NCBI RefSeq assembly: GCF_019880365.1
Contig: NZ_CP082271.1
Span: forward strand, 372,001 to 436,000
Length of the DNA: 64,000 nt
Source: Pseudomonas sp. DNDY-54
Lineage (GTDB): Bacteria > Pseudomonadota > Gammaproteobacteria > Pseudomonadales > Pseudomonadaceae
Direction: 5' to 3'
The translations under genes and the position numbers were made by a program. The notes beneath the pieces are model-generated. The model saw only the letters and a list, made by a program, of their open reading frames with translations. It was not told the DNA's origin and did no database searches. Positions 10,340-18,724 of the stretch are shown piece by piece. The number at the start of each line of letters is the position of its first letter. The first letter of the stretch is position 1.

Positions 10340-11581
10340 TCAGTGACCTTGCTGACGCCGTTCGGCAATGATCTCGGGGGTGAGCGTGGCGGGGGCCGAA
10401 CCGAAATGGCCGAGCATGAAATTGCTCAGCGCGGTCACCTCGCGGTCATTGAAATGACGTCCGAAGGCCGGCATCAGGTGATGGCCGTTGGGGCCGTGTA
10501 GCGCATCGCCATTGATGATCACCTGAATCAAGTTCAACGCCTGGGGATCGTTCAGCGTGCGCAGCCCCCGCAGCGAGGCGTAATCGCTTTGGCGACCGCT
10601 CCCGTCCCATTGGTGACAGCTGGCGCAGGTATCGGCAAACAGCTTCTGCCCCAGAGGGTGTTCGGTCTGTTTCGGGGGCAGGTTGGCTAGCGCTTTCTCG
10701 TCCGGTCGTTTGACCTCGGCTGGCTGTGCAGGCACTGACTTGAGATACACCACCATTGCTTGGATGTCCTCTGGCGTCAGATGCCGGAGGCTGTGGTTGA
10801 CCACCTCGGCCATCGGACCGCCTGCGACGCCGTACCCCGGTGCGACGCCGGTCGCGAGGTAGCTGGCCAGCGCTTCGTCTGGCCAGCCACCGATCCCGCT
10901 CTGCTCGTCACCGGTAATATTCCAGGCCGCCCAGCCTTGAATGGTGGCGCCCCCCAGTGCTTTCGACCCGCTTTTAGCTTGCAGCAGGTTGCGCGGCGTG
11001 TGGCATTCGCCGCAGTGGCCCGGGCCTTCGACCAGGTAGGCGCCATGGTTCCATTGCGCCGACTGCTCGGGGTCGGGCTGGTAGCGTTCGTCATCGAGGA
11101 ACAGCAGGTTCCATAATGCAATGCCCCAGCGCTGATTGAACGGGAAGGCGATGTCGTTCTCCCGGTTGGGCTGGTTCACCGGCTCCAGGCTGAACAGATA
11201 CGCCTTGATGGCGAGGATATCGTCGCGCGGCATCAGGCTGTAGGACGTATAGGGGAAGGCCGGGTAGTAGTGCTTTCCATCCGGACCGACACCTCTCTGC
11301 ATGGCGTCGACGAATTGGTCGTCGCTCCAGTCGCCGATGCCGGTTTCCTTGTCAGGGGTGATGTTGGTCGTGTACAGCGTGCCGAACGGCATCTTTACAG
11401 GCAGGCCACCGGCATAGGGCTTGCCACGTTCCGTGACATGGCAGGCCAGGCAATCGGCAGCTTGGGTGAGGTATTTGCCACGCTCGATGGCGGCCGGGTC
11501 GGATTGTTGAGCCAGGGCAGCGCCGTTGCACAACGCAAGCACCGCGCCCAGCAAAAGGCGCCGGACATGTTGAATACTCAT
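10340..11581 (-). CDS. Triheme cytochrome c, electron acceptor for molybdenum hydroxylase
   Basis: Periplasmic or membrane-attached c-type cytochrome of 413 residues with a signal peptide (to about ALAQQ) and three haem sites: CLACH (44-48), CGECH (190-194) and CASCH (319-323). Domain order and length match the cytochrome subunits of membrane alcohol, gluconate and aldehyde dehydrogenases. It starts 12 bases after the stop of the IorB-like gene and has its own GAGGGAG ribosome site, so it is the last gene of a three-gene operon. It would pass electrons from the molybdenum hydroxylase towards ubiquinone or a terminal oxidase. The partner assignment is from the operon. Confidence 0.9.
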   Translation of the reverse strand: MSIQHVRRLLLGAVLALCNGAALAQQSDPAAIERGKYLTQAADCLACHVTERGKPYAGGLPVKMPFGTLYTTNITPDKETGIGDWSDDQFVDAMQRGVGPDGKHYYPAFPYTSYSLMPRDDILAIKAYLFSLEPVNQPNRENDIAFPFNQRWGIALWNLLFLDDERYQPDPEQSAQWNHGAYLVEGPGHCGECHTPRNLLQAKSGSKALGGATIQGWAAWNITGDEQSGIGGWPDEALASYLATGVAPGYGVAGGPMAEVVNHSLRHLTPEDIQAMVVYLKSVPAQPAEVKRPDEKALANLPPKQTEHPLGQKLFADTCASCHQWDGSGRQSDYASLRGLRTLNDPQALNLIQVIINGDALHGPNGHHLMPAFGRHFNDREVTALSNFMLGHFGSAPATLTPEIIAERRQQGH

Positions 11582-11592
11582 GCTGCGCTCCC

Positions 11593-13791
11593 TCAAATTA
11601 CGTAGTAGCCGGCGCGCGCCAGCGGCAGACGACGGATACGGGTGCCATTGGCGGATGCCAGTGCGTTGACCAGCGCGGGCGCAATCATCGCCGTGCCGGA
11701 TTCACCCACGCCACCGGGCGCCTCGCGGCTCTCGATGATGTACGTCTCAACGGGTGGTGCTTCGCTGATGCGCAGTTGGCGGTAATCGTGGAAGTTGCTT
11801 TGCTCGACGCGGCCCTCGCTCACGGTGACCTCGTTGAACAGCGCCGCGGACAGCCCAAACAGCGTTCCGCCTTCGATCTGGGATTTGACCGATACCGGAT
11901 TCATGACCTGGCCGCAGTCGATGGCTACCACCAGGCGCTTGAGCTTGATCGCCTTGTTTTCGTCGACGTGCAACTCGACGACGGTCGCCAGGAAGCTGCC
12001 GAACACTTCCTGGACGGCTACGCCCCGCCCGTGGCCTGCTTCCAGAGGTTTGCCCCAGCCGGACTTTTCGGCGGCCAGGCGGAGCGCTGCCTGAGCGCGT
12101 GGATGGTTGCCGAGCAGTGCCATGCGGTACTCCACCGGATCACGATCTACGCTGCGTGCCACCTCGTCGATGAAGCTTTCCAGCATGTAGGTACTGCGCA
12201 ACGCCCCGACGCCCCGCCACCAGGATGGACGCAGCGCTCCGGGCGGGACGGGCACGTAGTTCACTCGCAGGTTTGGCATCGCATAGATCGGATGCTGAGC
12301 CACTTCGACCGCATCGCCATCCAAGCCGTTTTCCGGCACGGCTGCGGGAGCGAAGCGTGCCAGCACCGAGGCCCCCGCGATGGTGTGGCGCCAGCCTTGC
12401 AGGCGGCCCTCGGCGTCCAGCGCGGCAGAAAACCGGTCGATGTAGTGCGGCCGGTACATGTCGTGCGTGGTGTCTTCCTCCCGCGTCCAGGTCAGCTTGA
12501 TGGGGTAATCGACCTTTGCCGCGATGGCCACCGCCTGGTGAACGAAGTCCACCTCCAGCCGCCGGCCAAAGGCGCCGCCGATGAGCTGGTTATTGACGAT
12601 GATCTGTTCCGCTGGCCGGCCGGAGGCCTCGGCCGCAGCCGTCTGCGCGCGTACCGGCACCTGGGTCCCCACCCAGAGCTCCACCGCATCGGCGCGAACC
12701 TGGGCAACACACGTCATCGGCTCCAGCGCCGCGTGGGCGAGAAACGGCATTTGGTACTCGGCTTCGAACGTCTTTGCCGCGTCTTTGAGGGCTTTGTCGA
12801 TGTCGCCCTGCTCGTTGGCAATGGCGCCGGTCTTGTCCAGCGACTCCTTGATCTCCCGCTCCATTTGCGCCGAGTCGATGCTGGCGTTTTTTCCGTAATC
12901 CCACTCGATTTCCAGCGCGCGAAGACCGGCAAATGCAGCCCAGGTGTGCTCACCGATGACGGCGACGGCGTCCTCCAGGCGGATCACGTCAATCACGCCC
13001 GGGACCGATCTTGCGGCACGATCGTCCACATTGCGCACGGTGCCGCCCAGCACCGGGCAGGCGCGGGCTGAGGCGTATTTCATGCCTGGCACCACCAGGT
13101 CGATGGTGAATCGCGCGCTGCCATTGACCTTGGCTGGCGTATCGAGTCGCCGGGTCGGCTTGCCGATCAGCCTGTAGTGTTCAGGAGACTTGAGCGGAAT
13201 GTTTTCCGGGACCGGCAGTTTCGACGCATCTTCAACCAGTTCACCATAGCCGGCACTCTGGCCGTCAGGACCAAGCACCCGCCCATTCTCGGCACGTAGC
13301 CGGTCGGCGCCGACCTGCCAGCGCTGTGCGGCCACCTGGATAAGCAGCAGCCGCGCCGCAGCGCCGGCCTGGCGCAAGGGTTCCCAATTGCTACGGATTG
13401 AGGTGGAGCCGCCGGTTGCCTGAAAGTTGAGCAGCTTGTCGTTGTAGATCGCCTCGTTCGGTGGGGCTTCCTTCAGGATGATCTGGTCCAGACCGATTTC
13501 CAGCTCCTCGGCCACCATGACTGCCAGGCCGCTCTGCGCACCCTGGCCCATCTCGATCTTCGGCACGGTAAAGGTCACTTGGCCGTCGCGGTCGATACTG
13601 ATGAAGGCATCCAGCGCTGTGGCGTTGGACATTGGTTGGTCTTCAGGCCCTTCATTGAGGATCTGCTCGGCGAAGCTGCGGCCACTGAAGGGCAGCGAAA
13701 AACCGATCACCAGCCCGCCGAAGGCCAGGCTGCCAACCTTGAGCAGGTGGCGTCGCAAAGAGGATTGCAGCGTTGGTTCGGGCTTGTTCAT
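11593..13791 (-). CDS. iorB: Molybdopterin-binding subunit of isoquinoline/aldehyde oxidoreductase
   Basis: Large subunit of a xanthine-oxidase-family molybdenum hydroxylase, 732 residues, IorB-like. The N-terminus carries a twin-arginine signal (SLRRHLLKVG, Arg13-Arg14, then a hydrophobic stretch), so the enzyme is exported folded through Tat. Other marks are the GQGAQSGLAVMVAEEL cofactor segment, GGAFGRRLEVDFVHQA, RPSWWRGVGALRSTYMLESF and the C-terminal GGVGESGTA, where Glu is the expected catalytic base. The start at 13791 has GAGGAG upstream; the frame continues upstream only as overlap with the small subunit. The true substrate may be an aldehyde or an N-heterocycle; homology does not decide. 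Confidence 0.88.
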   Translation of the reverse strand: MNKPEPTLQSSLRRHLLKVGSLAFGGLVIGFSLPFSGRSFAEQILNEGPEDQPMSNATALDAFISIDRDGQVTFTVPKIEMGQGAQSGLAVMVAEELEIGLDQIILKEAPPNEAIYNDKLLNFQATGGSTSIRSNWEPLRQAGAAARLLLIQVAAQRWQVGADRLRAENGRVLGPDGQSAGYGELVEDASKLPVPENIPLKSPEHYRLIGKPTRRLDTPAKVNGSARFTIDLVVPGMKYASARACPVLGGTVRNVDDRAARSVPGVIDVIRLEDAVAVIGEHTWAAFAGLRALEIEWDYGKNASIDSAQMEREIKESLDKTGAIANEQGDIDKALKDAAKTFEAEYQMPFLAHAALEPMTCVAQVRADAVELWVGTQVPVRAQTAAAEASGRPAEQIIVNNQLIGGAFGRRLEVDFVHQAVAIAAKVDYPIKLTWTREEDTTHDMYRPHYIDRFSAALDAEGRLQGWRHTIAGASVLARFAPAAVPENGLDGDAVEVAQHPIYAMPNLRVNYVPVPPGALRPSWWRGVGALRSTYMLESFIDEVARSVDRDPVEYRMALLGNHPRAQAALRLAAEKSGWGKPLEAGHGRGVAVQEVFGSFLATVVELHVDENKAIKLKRLVVAIDCGQVMNPVSVKSQIEGGTLFGLSAALFNEVTVSEGRVEQSNFHDYRQLRISEAPPVETYIIESREAPGGVGESGTAMIAPALVNALASANGTRIRRLPLARAGYYVI

Positions 13792-13801
13792 CTGCGCCTC
13801 C

Positions 13802-14254
13802 TCAGACCTGGGCGACGCGCTTGATGGCGCTGCGAATGCGGGTGTAGGTACAGCAGCGACAGAGGTTGCCGGCCATGCCCTGATCGATGGTCTGATCATC
13901 GGGTTGCGGAGTCTTTTCCAGGAGTGCGACAGCCGACATGATCTGGCCGCACTGGCAGTACCCGCACTGCACCACTTCGTCCTCCAGCCAGGCCTGTTGC
14001 ACCTGTTTGCCGAGGTCGGTGTTGCCAATGCTTTCGATGGTCACCACCTTACGATCCTTGACCTCGCCGACGGGCAGCACGCATGAGCGCGCCGCCTGGC
14101 CATCAAGGTGCACCGTACAGGCGCCACATTGAGCGATACCGCAGCCGTACTTCGTGCCCGTCAGCCCCAGCACGTCGCGCAGGACCCAGAGCAGGGGCAT
14201 GTCTTCGGGAACGTCGATCTCAAGGTCGGCGCCGTTGATGGAAAGTGTCAGCAT
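13802..14254 (-). CDS. iorA: 2Fe-2S subunit of isoquinoline/aldehyde oxidoreductase
   Basis: Small subunit of 150 residues of the molybdenum hydroxylase. It has a plant-type 2Fe-2S domain (GTKYGCGIAQCGACTVHLDG and a fourth Cys in ARSCVLP) and a second all-helical 2Fe-2S domain (VVQCGYCQCGQ and NLCRCCTYTRIR), the IorA/CoxS arrangement. It passes electrons from the molybdenum site of the large subunit to the cytochrome encoded two genes downstream. It is the first gene of the operon, 10 bp before the large subunit. Start taken at the ATG at 14254 (MLTLSINGADLEI); codons further upstream are not conserved-looking. Confidence 0.92.
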   Translation of the reverse strand: MLTLSINGADLEIDVPEDMPLLWVLRDVLGLTGTKYGCGIAQCGACTVHLDGQAARSCVLPVGEVKDRKVVTIESIGNTDLGKQVQQAWLEDEVVQCGYCQCGQIMSAVALLEKTPQPDDQTIDQGMAGNLCRCCTYTRIRSAIKRVAQV

Positions 14255-14590
14255 GAACAAGGACCTCACGTCAGGCTCAAAGCGGCGCGCTTATGGTTGG
14301 TTTGTGCGCGCTCTAGAACGAGACAACGTCCGGGGCAAAAGTTGCCGAGGCTAGACAAAACTTATTGCCTGCATGACGCGGTCGATTAGGGGCGCCTCGA
14401 TGTCCCAAAAGGGCAAGCTGGCACGCGTGAAGTCGTGGCTCAGTGGCCGATTACCTGTCGCGCAATGGATAAACAGGTAGTCAAAACCAGATTTCCGATG
14501 ATTGGTTTACCGGGCGTCGGGCGCACCGCGAAATCAATCAGGATTCGTAGTAAACAGCCTGCCTTTCGCAGTCAGAGCAGTACCCGCACC
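14255..14590. other. Intergenic region upstream of iorA
   Basis: 336 bp between the iorA start and a small rightward gene. It must hold the promoter of the iorAB-cytochrome operon on the minus strand. I see no convincing -10/-35 pair, repeat or RNA gene here. Confidence 0.4.
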
Positions 14591-14812
14591 ATGTCCACCC
14601 TCACCGAACTTGCGCAGCAGATCGCGGCGCTGTATCCGTTGCAAGACAAGTCCGCCGGCAAGCGCTACCGCATTGTCAGCCAACTCGCCGGTATGACTGA
14701 GCTGGAAGCTATCAATGGCGCGCCGCGCTATGTCGATACCCTTCAGCTCGCCGATCAGAACCTGTGGGATGGCGGCGCGATGAGATCACCCGAGCAGCTC
14801 GTTTCCGCGTAG
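14591..14812 (+). CDS. Small protein of unknown function
   Basis: Possible protein of 73 residues, MSTLTELAQQIAALYPLQDK at the N-terminus, with an amphipathic helix (residues 4-15), a basic patch (KSAGKRYR) and a short Trp/Gly segment (NLWDGG). No signal, membrane segment or known motif. The composition looks like a real soluble protein and the frame has Pseudomonas-like codon use, but there is no strong ribosome site. It stands alone between iorA and the FecR gene. I do not recognise it. Confidence 0.4.
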   Translation: MSTLTELAQQIAALYPLQDKSAGKRYRIVSQLAGMTELEAINGAPRYVDTLQLADQNLWDGGAMRSPEQLVSA

Positions 14813-14843
14813 TCGAACCACCGGATATCGGCGCCGCGCGGTA

Positions 14844-14868
14844 GGCAACGCCTGTGCGCAGGGTTGCC
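14844..14868 (+). terminator. Stem-loop after the small gene
   Basis: GGCAACGCCTG and CAGGGTTGCC form a 10-bp stem with one bulged G and a TGCG tetraloop. GTAG stands just before it, so it could equally be a REP-like hairpin. The following bases are only weakly T-rich, so termination is possible but not certain. Confidence 0.4.
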
Positions 14869-15000
14869 GTTGCGCTTGTATTTGCCAAACATCATCCGGC
14901 ATCCTGCGGCGTTGGCCTGATAGGCATGTTAGGCATTGGATTGGGGTTCGCGGCGGGCCCCGAGCAGTGGCCTGACTCGGCGACGTGTACGGAGGCTGGA

Positions 15001-15480
15001 ATGATGATTTGGAATAGCTGCTTCGCCATGCTTAAGACTGCTCGACCGTTGCTGATCGTCGGCTTGCTGGTTCTGCCTTCTGTGGGGCAGGCGCAAGCGT
15101 TGGCCGAGCCCATCGGCTACATCATGAAGGTCGACGGTGAGGCGACTGTTACCAGCCGTGGCCAGACCATCGATGCTGCCGTGGGTCAGGCGGTGATTCT
15201 CGGTGCCGTGCTGCGCACCGGTGCGCAGGGCTCGATGGGCGTGACGCTCAGTGACAACACGGTCATGTCGTTCGGCCCCAACAGCGAGTTCACGCTCGAT
15301 GAATACGAATTCGAGCCGGCTCAGGAACAATTGCGACTCAGTGCACGCATCAGCCGTGGGACGTTGAATTTCATTTCCGGCGTCATCGCCAAGCTAAAGC
15401 CGGAGGCGGTAGAGCTGAAAACGCCCACTGGGACCATCGGTGTGCGTGGCACGCATTTTCTGGTGAAGGTTGGTCAGTGA
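15001..15480 (+). CDS. FecR-domain secreted protein
   Basis: Protein of 159 residues with a signal peptide (hydrophobic core LLIVGLLVLPSVG, cleavage near AQA) and a FecR domain filling the rest: GYIMKVDGEATVTSRG, AVILGAVLRTGAQGSMGVTLSDNTVMSFGPNSEF, GTLNFISGVIAKLKPEAVELKTPTGTIGVRGTHFLVKV. This stand-alone periplasmic form has no anti-sigma part. A GGAGG ribosome site precedes ATGATG at 15001. Its stop overlaps the start of the OmpA lipoprotein gene (GTGA), so the two are translationally coupled. FecR-domain proteins of this type often neighbour CHASE2 cyclases, as here. Confidence 0.87.
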   Translation: MMIWNSCFAMLKTARPLLIVGLLVLPSVGQAQALAEPIGYIMKVDGEATVTSRGQTIDAAVGQAVILGAVLRTGAQGSMGVTLSDNTVMSFGPNSEFTLDEYEFEPAQEQLRLSARISRGTLNFISGVIAKLKPEAVELKTPTGTIGVRGTHFLVKVGQ

Positions 15481-16076
15481 CGAAGATAGCCAGACGTGGG
15501 TTCGCACTGCTGTGCTTCCTGTTGATGACAGGATGCGTAACAGGCGATTACGTGGTGTTGCTGGAAAGCCCAGACGGTACAACGGGTGCAGTGCTGGTGG
15601 AGGATGCCAAGGGCCAGACCCGACTGGACCGCACCCATCAAGGCGTATCGATCGGCGCGCTCAGGCTTGGTTCCGGCCCGTTCAATGTCGGTGAGCTACG
15701 CATTTCGCGCGACTTTTCCAAGGCGCTGGCGGCCCAGCCGCCATTGCCGCAGCGCTTCCAGTTGTACTTCAAAATCGGCAGCGCCGAGCTGACAGAGGAT
15801 TCTCAGCGCGAGATCGAGCAGGTTTTCGAGGCGATTCGCCTGCGCGGGCCTTCCGCTGTCTCGGTCATCGGGCATACCGATACGCTCAGTGGTCCTGGCT
15901 GGAATGAGCAACTGGGGCTGATCCGTGCACAGGCAGTTGCGGACATGCTTCGCAGTCGAGATATCGAAGTGATTGACCTCACGGTGTCCTCGCACGGAGA
16001 GCGTAACCTGCTCGTCGATACGCCCGACGGCGTCTCGGAGCCGCGTAACCGCCGGGTCGAAATCAGCGTTCGCTAA
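15477..16076 (+). CDS. OmpA-family lipoprotein
   Basis: Outer-membrane lipoprotein of 199 residues with lipobox LLMTGC (Cys at about residue 19) and a C-terminal OmpA peptidoglycan-binding domain (FKIGSAELTEDSQREIEQVFEAI, VIGHTDTLSGPGWNEQLGLIRAQAVADML, GERNLLVDTPDGVSEPRNRRVEISV). The DTPDGVSEPRNRRVEI ending is the standard OmpA_C close. Start is GTG at 15477, overlapping the stop of the FecR gene. The 3' end lies 10 bp from the convergent CHASE2 cyclase gene. Together the three genes suggest a sensor tied to the cell wall; the physiological signal is not visible. Confidence 0.9.
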   Translation: MTKIARRGFALLCFLLMTGCVTGDYVVLLESPDGTTGAVLVEDAKGQTRLDRTHQGVSIGALRLGSGPFNVGELRISRDFSKALAAQPPLPQRFQLYFKIGSAELTEDSQREIEQVFEAIRLRGPSAVSVIGHTDTLSGPGWNEQLGLIRAQAVADMLRSRDIEVIDLTVSSHGERNLLVDTPDGVSEPRNRRVEISVR

Positions 16077-16086
16077 GTCGCATTAC

Positions 16087-18195
16087 TTACTTTTCGGTCA
16101 TCAAGATACGTTCGCCGCGCTGGCCGGCCCGTAGTCGCTGCAGCTGGTAATGCACCAACGCATCCTCTGGCCGCTCGGCGTGCAATCGCTCGAAGGCATC
16201 GGTGGCACCGGCGTCTTCGCTCGCGAGCAGCGCATAGGCGTTGTCGTAGCGGCTGTCGCCGGTTTCCTCGCAAGGCTCGTAGAGCCGAATCGGTTGGGTT
16301 TTCCCTTTGAGCAGCACATCGCCAATCGCACGCATCGGTACACTCGGGTTGGCCCCGCGGATACGTTCCGAGACGCACAGATCGGTGCCCAGGTAGCGGT
16401 TGAGCCCTTCCAGGCGAGCGGCGACGTTGACCGCGTCGCCCAATGCGCGGTAGTCGAAGAGGGTCTCGCCGCCGAAGTTACCGACGACAACGTCGCCGCT
16501 GTGCGCACTGATGCGGGTGCGGCCCAGCGGGATTCCAGCGACATGCTGGGCAGCGGTAAAGGCCCGGGTGAAACGGCGGATTTCCAACGCACAGGCCAAG
16601 GCTCGCGCCGGGTGGTCGGGCTGGATCAGGGGAGCCGAAAAGAGGATCGCCATGCCATCGCCCACGATGCGCTCAAGCGTGCCCTCGTGGCGGAAGGCGA
16701 TCTGAATGATTCCTTCGAGGTATTCGTTGAGCATGCCAACCACCTGTTCCGGTGACTGTTGCTCCATCAGGGTGGTGAAGTCCGTGATGTCAGTAAACAC
16801 GAAGCTGCAGCAACGGCGTTCGCCGCCCAGCTGGAGCTGCTCCGGGTGACGCACCAGATGGCCGACTAGGTTCGGCGAAATGTAGTGAGAAAAGGCGTCG
16901 CGCACCCAGCGCTGTTGTTCTTCACTGGCACGATGCCGGGCGAGGCTGGCGCCGAGGTAGATCAGCAGCAGGCCGATCGAAAGCGTTAGCGAATCGAGCA
17001 GCAGGCCTTGACGCGAGTAGGCCCACCAGGCAATCGCATTGAGTACCGCCACCAGCACGGCGGCGACCCAGGCCGCCGTGAATGCTCCGCTACCCAACGT
17101 CAGGAGACAAAGCAGAAGACCCGCAAGCAACAACGTCAGCGCCTCCACCGCGCTGGCCCAGAATGGGCGTTGCAGCGATGAACCGGCCAACGCCTGTTCA
17201 ATCGCCTGAGCGTGCACCTGAACGCCCGGAACGATCCCGCCGAGCGGGCTGAACCGCAGATCCTGCAGCCCCTGCGCTGAGCTGCCGATCAGCGCGATAC
17301 TTCCTTCGAACAGTTCCGCAGACGGCGCGTCCAGCACACGCCAGGCGGGCACGCTTTGGGCATCGAGATCCCGGCGGTAGTGCAGCCAGAGTTCGCCCTG
17401 CCGGTTGGTCGGAAGCGTGAGCTCGCCAATCCTGACCCGCTCGACCGCGCCACTCGCAGCAGTCTCGATGCGGTAAAGCTTGCGGCCCAGATAGACTCGC
17501 AGTGCTTCAGCAGTCAGCGAGGGAAATAGGTGTTCGCCGACGCGAATCATTACGGGTACCCGGCGCACCACGCCATCGGAATCGGGCTTGAAGGTCATGG
17601 CGCCGCTGCCGGCCGCGGCGTTTTCGAGCAATGGCAGCGCCGTGCTGGTTCCCATGTAGGCCGAGAAGTCAGCCTGCGCAGCATCTGCATCAAACTGGAC
17701 ACCGAAGCGGCTTTGAGGCGTGGACGGAGAAGGCGCGCGTGTCGTGGCGAAGCCAAGCACGCTGGGTTGTCGCTCGAGCGCGGCGGCGAACAATCGATCA
17801 TGGTCGGGTAAAGGGCCTAGCTCGTCTAGCACGCCGGGCGGCAGATTAAGCGCGTTCAGAACACGCCGAGGCGAGCTGCGGTCGGGCTCGGCAAACAGCA
17901 CGTCAAACACCACCACGGCCGCGCCGGCCTGGTACAAGCGCCTCAGCAGCTGTGCTAGCAGATCACGTGGCCAAGGCCATTGACCCAGGCGAGCGAGGCT
18001 CGCTTCGTCAATGTCCACCACGCGAACCGCCGTCTGCGCCGGCGCTGGCCGGGGTTGCCAGCGCTGGTACTGGTCGAACAGGCTGTTGCGCAGGCTTTGC
18101 AACATCAGCGGCTCCGCCAGATACAGGCCGCAGGCGACAAGCAACCCGGCCAAGGCGAGGAGCAGGCGCGGCGCCAGAATACGGGGCGGTGCCAT
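16087..18195 (-). CDS. CHASE2-domain class III adenylate cyclase
   Basis: Membrane protein of 702 residues. An N-terminal membrane anchor (about 8-30) precedes a periplasmic CHASE2 domain (about 35-330, with VRVVDIDEASLARLGQWPWPRDLLAQLL). Three closely spaced membrane helices follow at about 345-420, then a class III nucleotide cyclase domain (about 455-640) with the metal-binding FVFTDITDFTTL, GDGMAILFSAP, and AHSGDVVVGNFGG...DYRALGDAVNVAARLE. These residues are intact, so it should make cAMP from ATP. Its convergent neighbours, a FecR-domain protein and an OmpA lipoprotein, commonly occur beside CHASE2 cyclases and may supply or modulate its input. Confidence 0.9.
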   Translation of the reverse strand: MAPPRILAPRLLLALAGLLVACGLYLAEPLMLQSLRNSLFDQYQRWQPRPAPAQTAVRVVDIDEASLARLGQWPWPRDLLAQLLRRLYQAGAAVVVFDVLFAEPDRSSPRRVLNALNLPPGVLDELGPLPDHDRLFAAALERQPSVLGFATTRAPSPSTPQSRFGVQFDADAAQADFSAYMGTSTALPLLENAAAGSGAMTFKPDSDGVVRRVPVMIRVGEHLFPSLTAEALRVYLGRKLYRIETAASGAVERVRIGELTLPTNRQGELWLHYRRDLDAQSVPAWRVLDAPSAELFEGSIALIGSSAQGLQDLRFSPLGGIVPGVQVHAQAIEQALAGSSLQRPFWASAVEALTLLLAGLLLCLLTLGSGAFTAAWVAAVLVAVLNAIAWWAYSRQGLLLDSLTLSIGLLLIYLGASLARHRASEEQQRWVRDAFSHYISPNLVGHLVRHPEQLQLGGERRCCSFVFTDITDFTTLMEQQSPEQVVGMLNEYLEGIIQIAFRHEGTLERIVGDGMAILFSAPLIQPDHPARALACALEIRRFTRAFTAAQHVAGIPLGRTRISAHSGDVVVGNFGGETLFDYRALGDAVNVAARLEGLNRYLGTDLCVSERIRGANPSVPMRAIGDVLLKGKTQPIRLYEPCEETGDSRYDNAYALLASEDAGATDAFERLHAERPEDALVHYQLQRLRAGQRGERILMTEK

Positions 18196-18242
18196 CAGGC
18201 GCGCTCCCGCAGCCGTTCGGTTGGCCAGGCTGCCACGCTGGC

Positions 18243-18623
18243 TTAGTCGAGGACCAGAATGGCGTCCATCTCCACCTGCGCGGCTTTCGGCAGCGCGGCG
18301 ATGCCAATCGCGGCCCGGGCTGGGTAAGGCTGCTGGAAATAGCGGCTCATGACGTCATTGACCGTGGCGAAGTTGCCGAGGTCGGTCAGGAAAATATTCA
18401 GCTTGACGATGTCTTTCAGCGAGCCGCCGGCGGCCTCTGCTACCGCCTTGAGGTTCTCGAATACCTGCGCGGTCTGCGCTTCGAAGCCTTCCACCAGCTC
18501 CATGGTCTTCGGGTCCAGAGGGATCTGTCCCGACATATAGACGGTATTGCCGGCCTTGATCGCCTGGGAGTAAGGGCCAATGGCGGCTGGCGCGCTATCG
18601 CTGTGGATCACGGTCTTGCTCAT
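18243..18623 (-). CDS. ridA: RidA reactive-intermediate deaminase
   Basis: Member of the RidA/YjgF family, 126 residues, which hydrolyses enamine/imine intermediates released by PLP enzymes such as threonine dehydratase. Typical segments are SDSAPAAIGPYSQAIKAGNTVYMSGQIPLDP and YPARAAIGIAALPKAAQVEMDAILV; the Arg in PARAAI and the late Glu are the active-site residues of the family. It follows spoT on the same strand after about 100 bp, the normal pseudomonad order spoT-ridA. A second, more distant RidA-like protein is encoded at 44499. Confidence 0.95.
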   Translation of the reverse strand: MSKTVIHSDSAPAAIGPYSQAIKAGNTVYMSGQIPLDPKTMELVEGFEAQTAQVFENLKAVAEAAGGSLKDIVKLNIFLTDLGNFATVNDVMSRYFQQPYPARAAIGIAALPKAAQVEMDAILVLD

Positions 18624-18724
18624 GGAATGCTCCGGATAGAAGGTTGGGGCACCAGAGCATACGGGCTGAGGCGGGGATGCAAAAGCCCTGCGCCCGGTAA
18701 TGGGAGGGGCGCTGGCGCGTCGAA

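Noticed and set aside
10135..10371. A 78-codon plus-strand frame upstream of the cytochrome gene end
   Set aside because: No ribosome site, no conserved-looking features, and it runs into the 3' end of the minus-strand cytochrome gene.
11776..13071. A 431-codon plus-strand frame opposite iorB
   Set aside because: Antisense shadow of a real gene; His/Gln/Val-rich composition typical of reversed GC-rich coding DNA.
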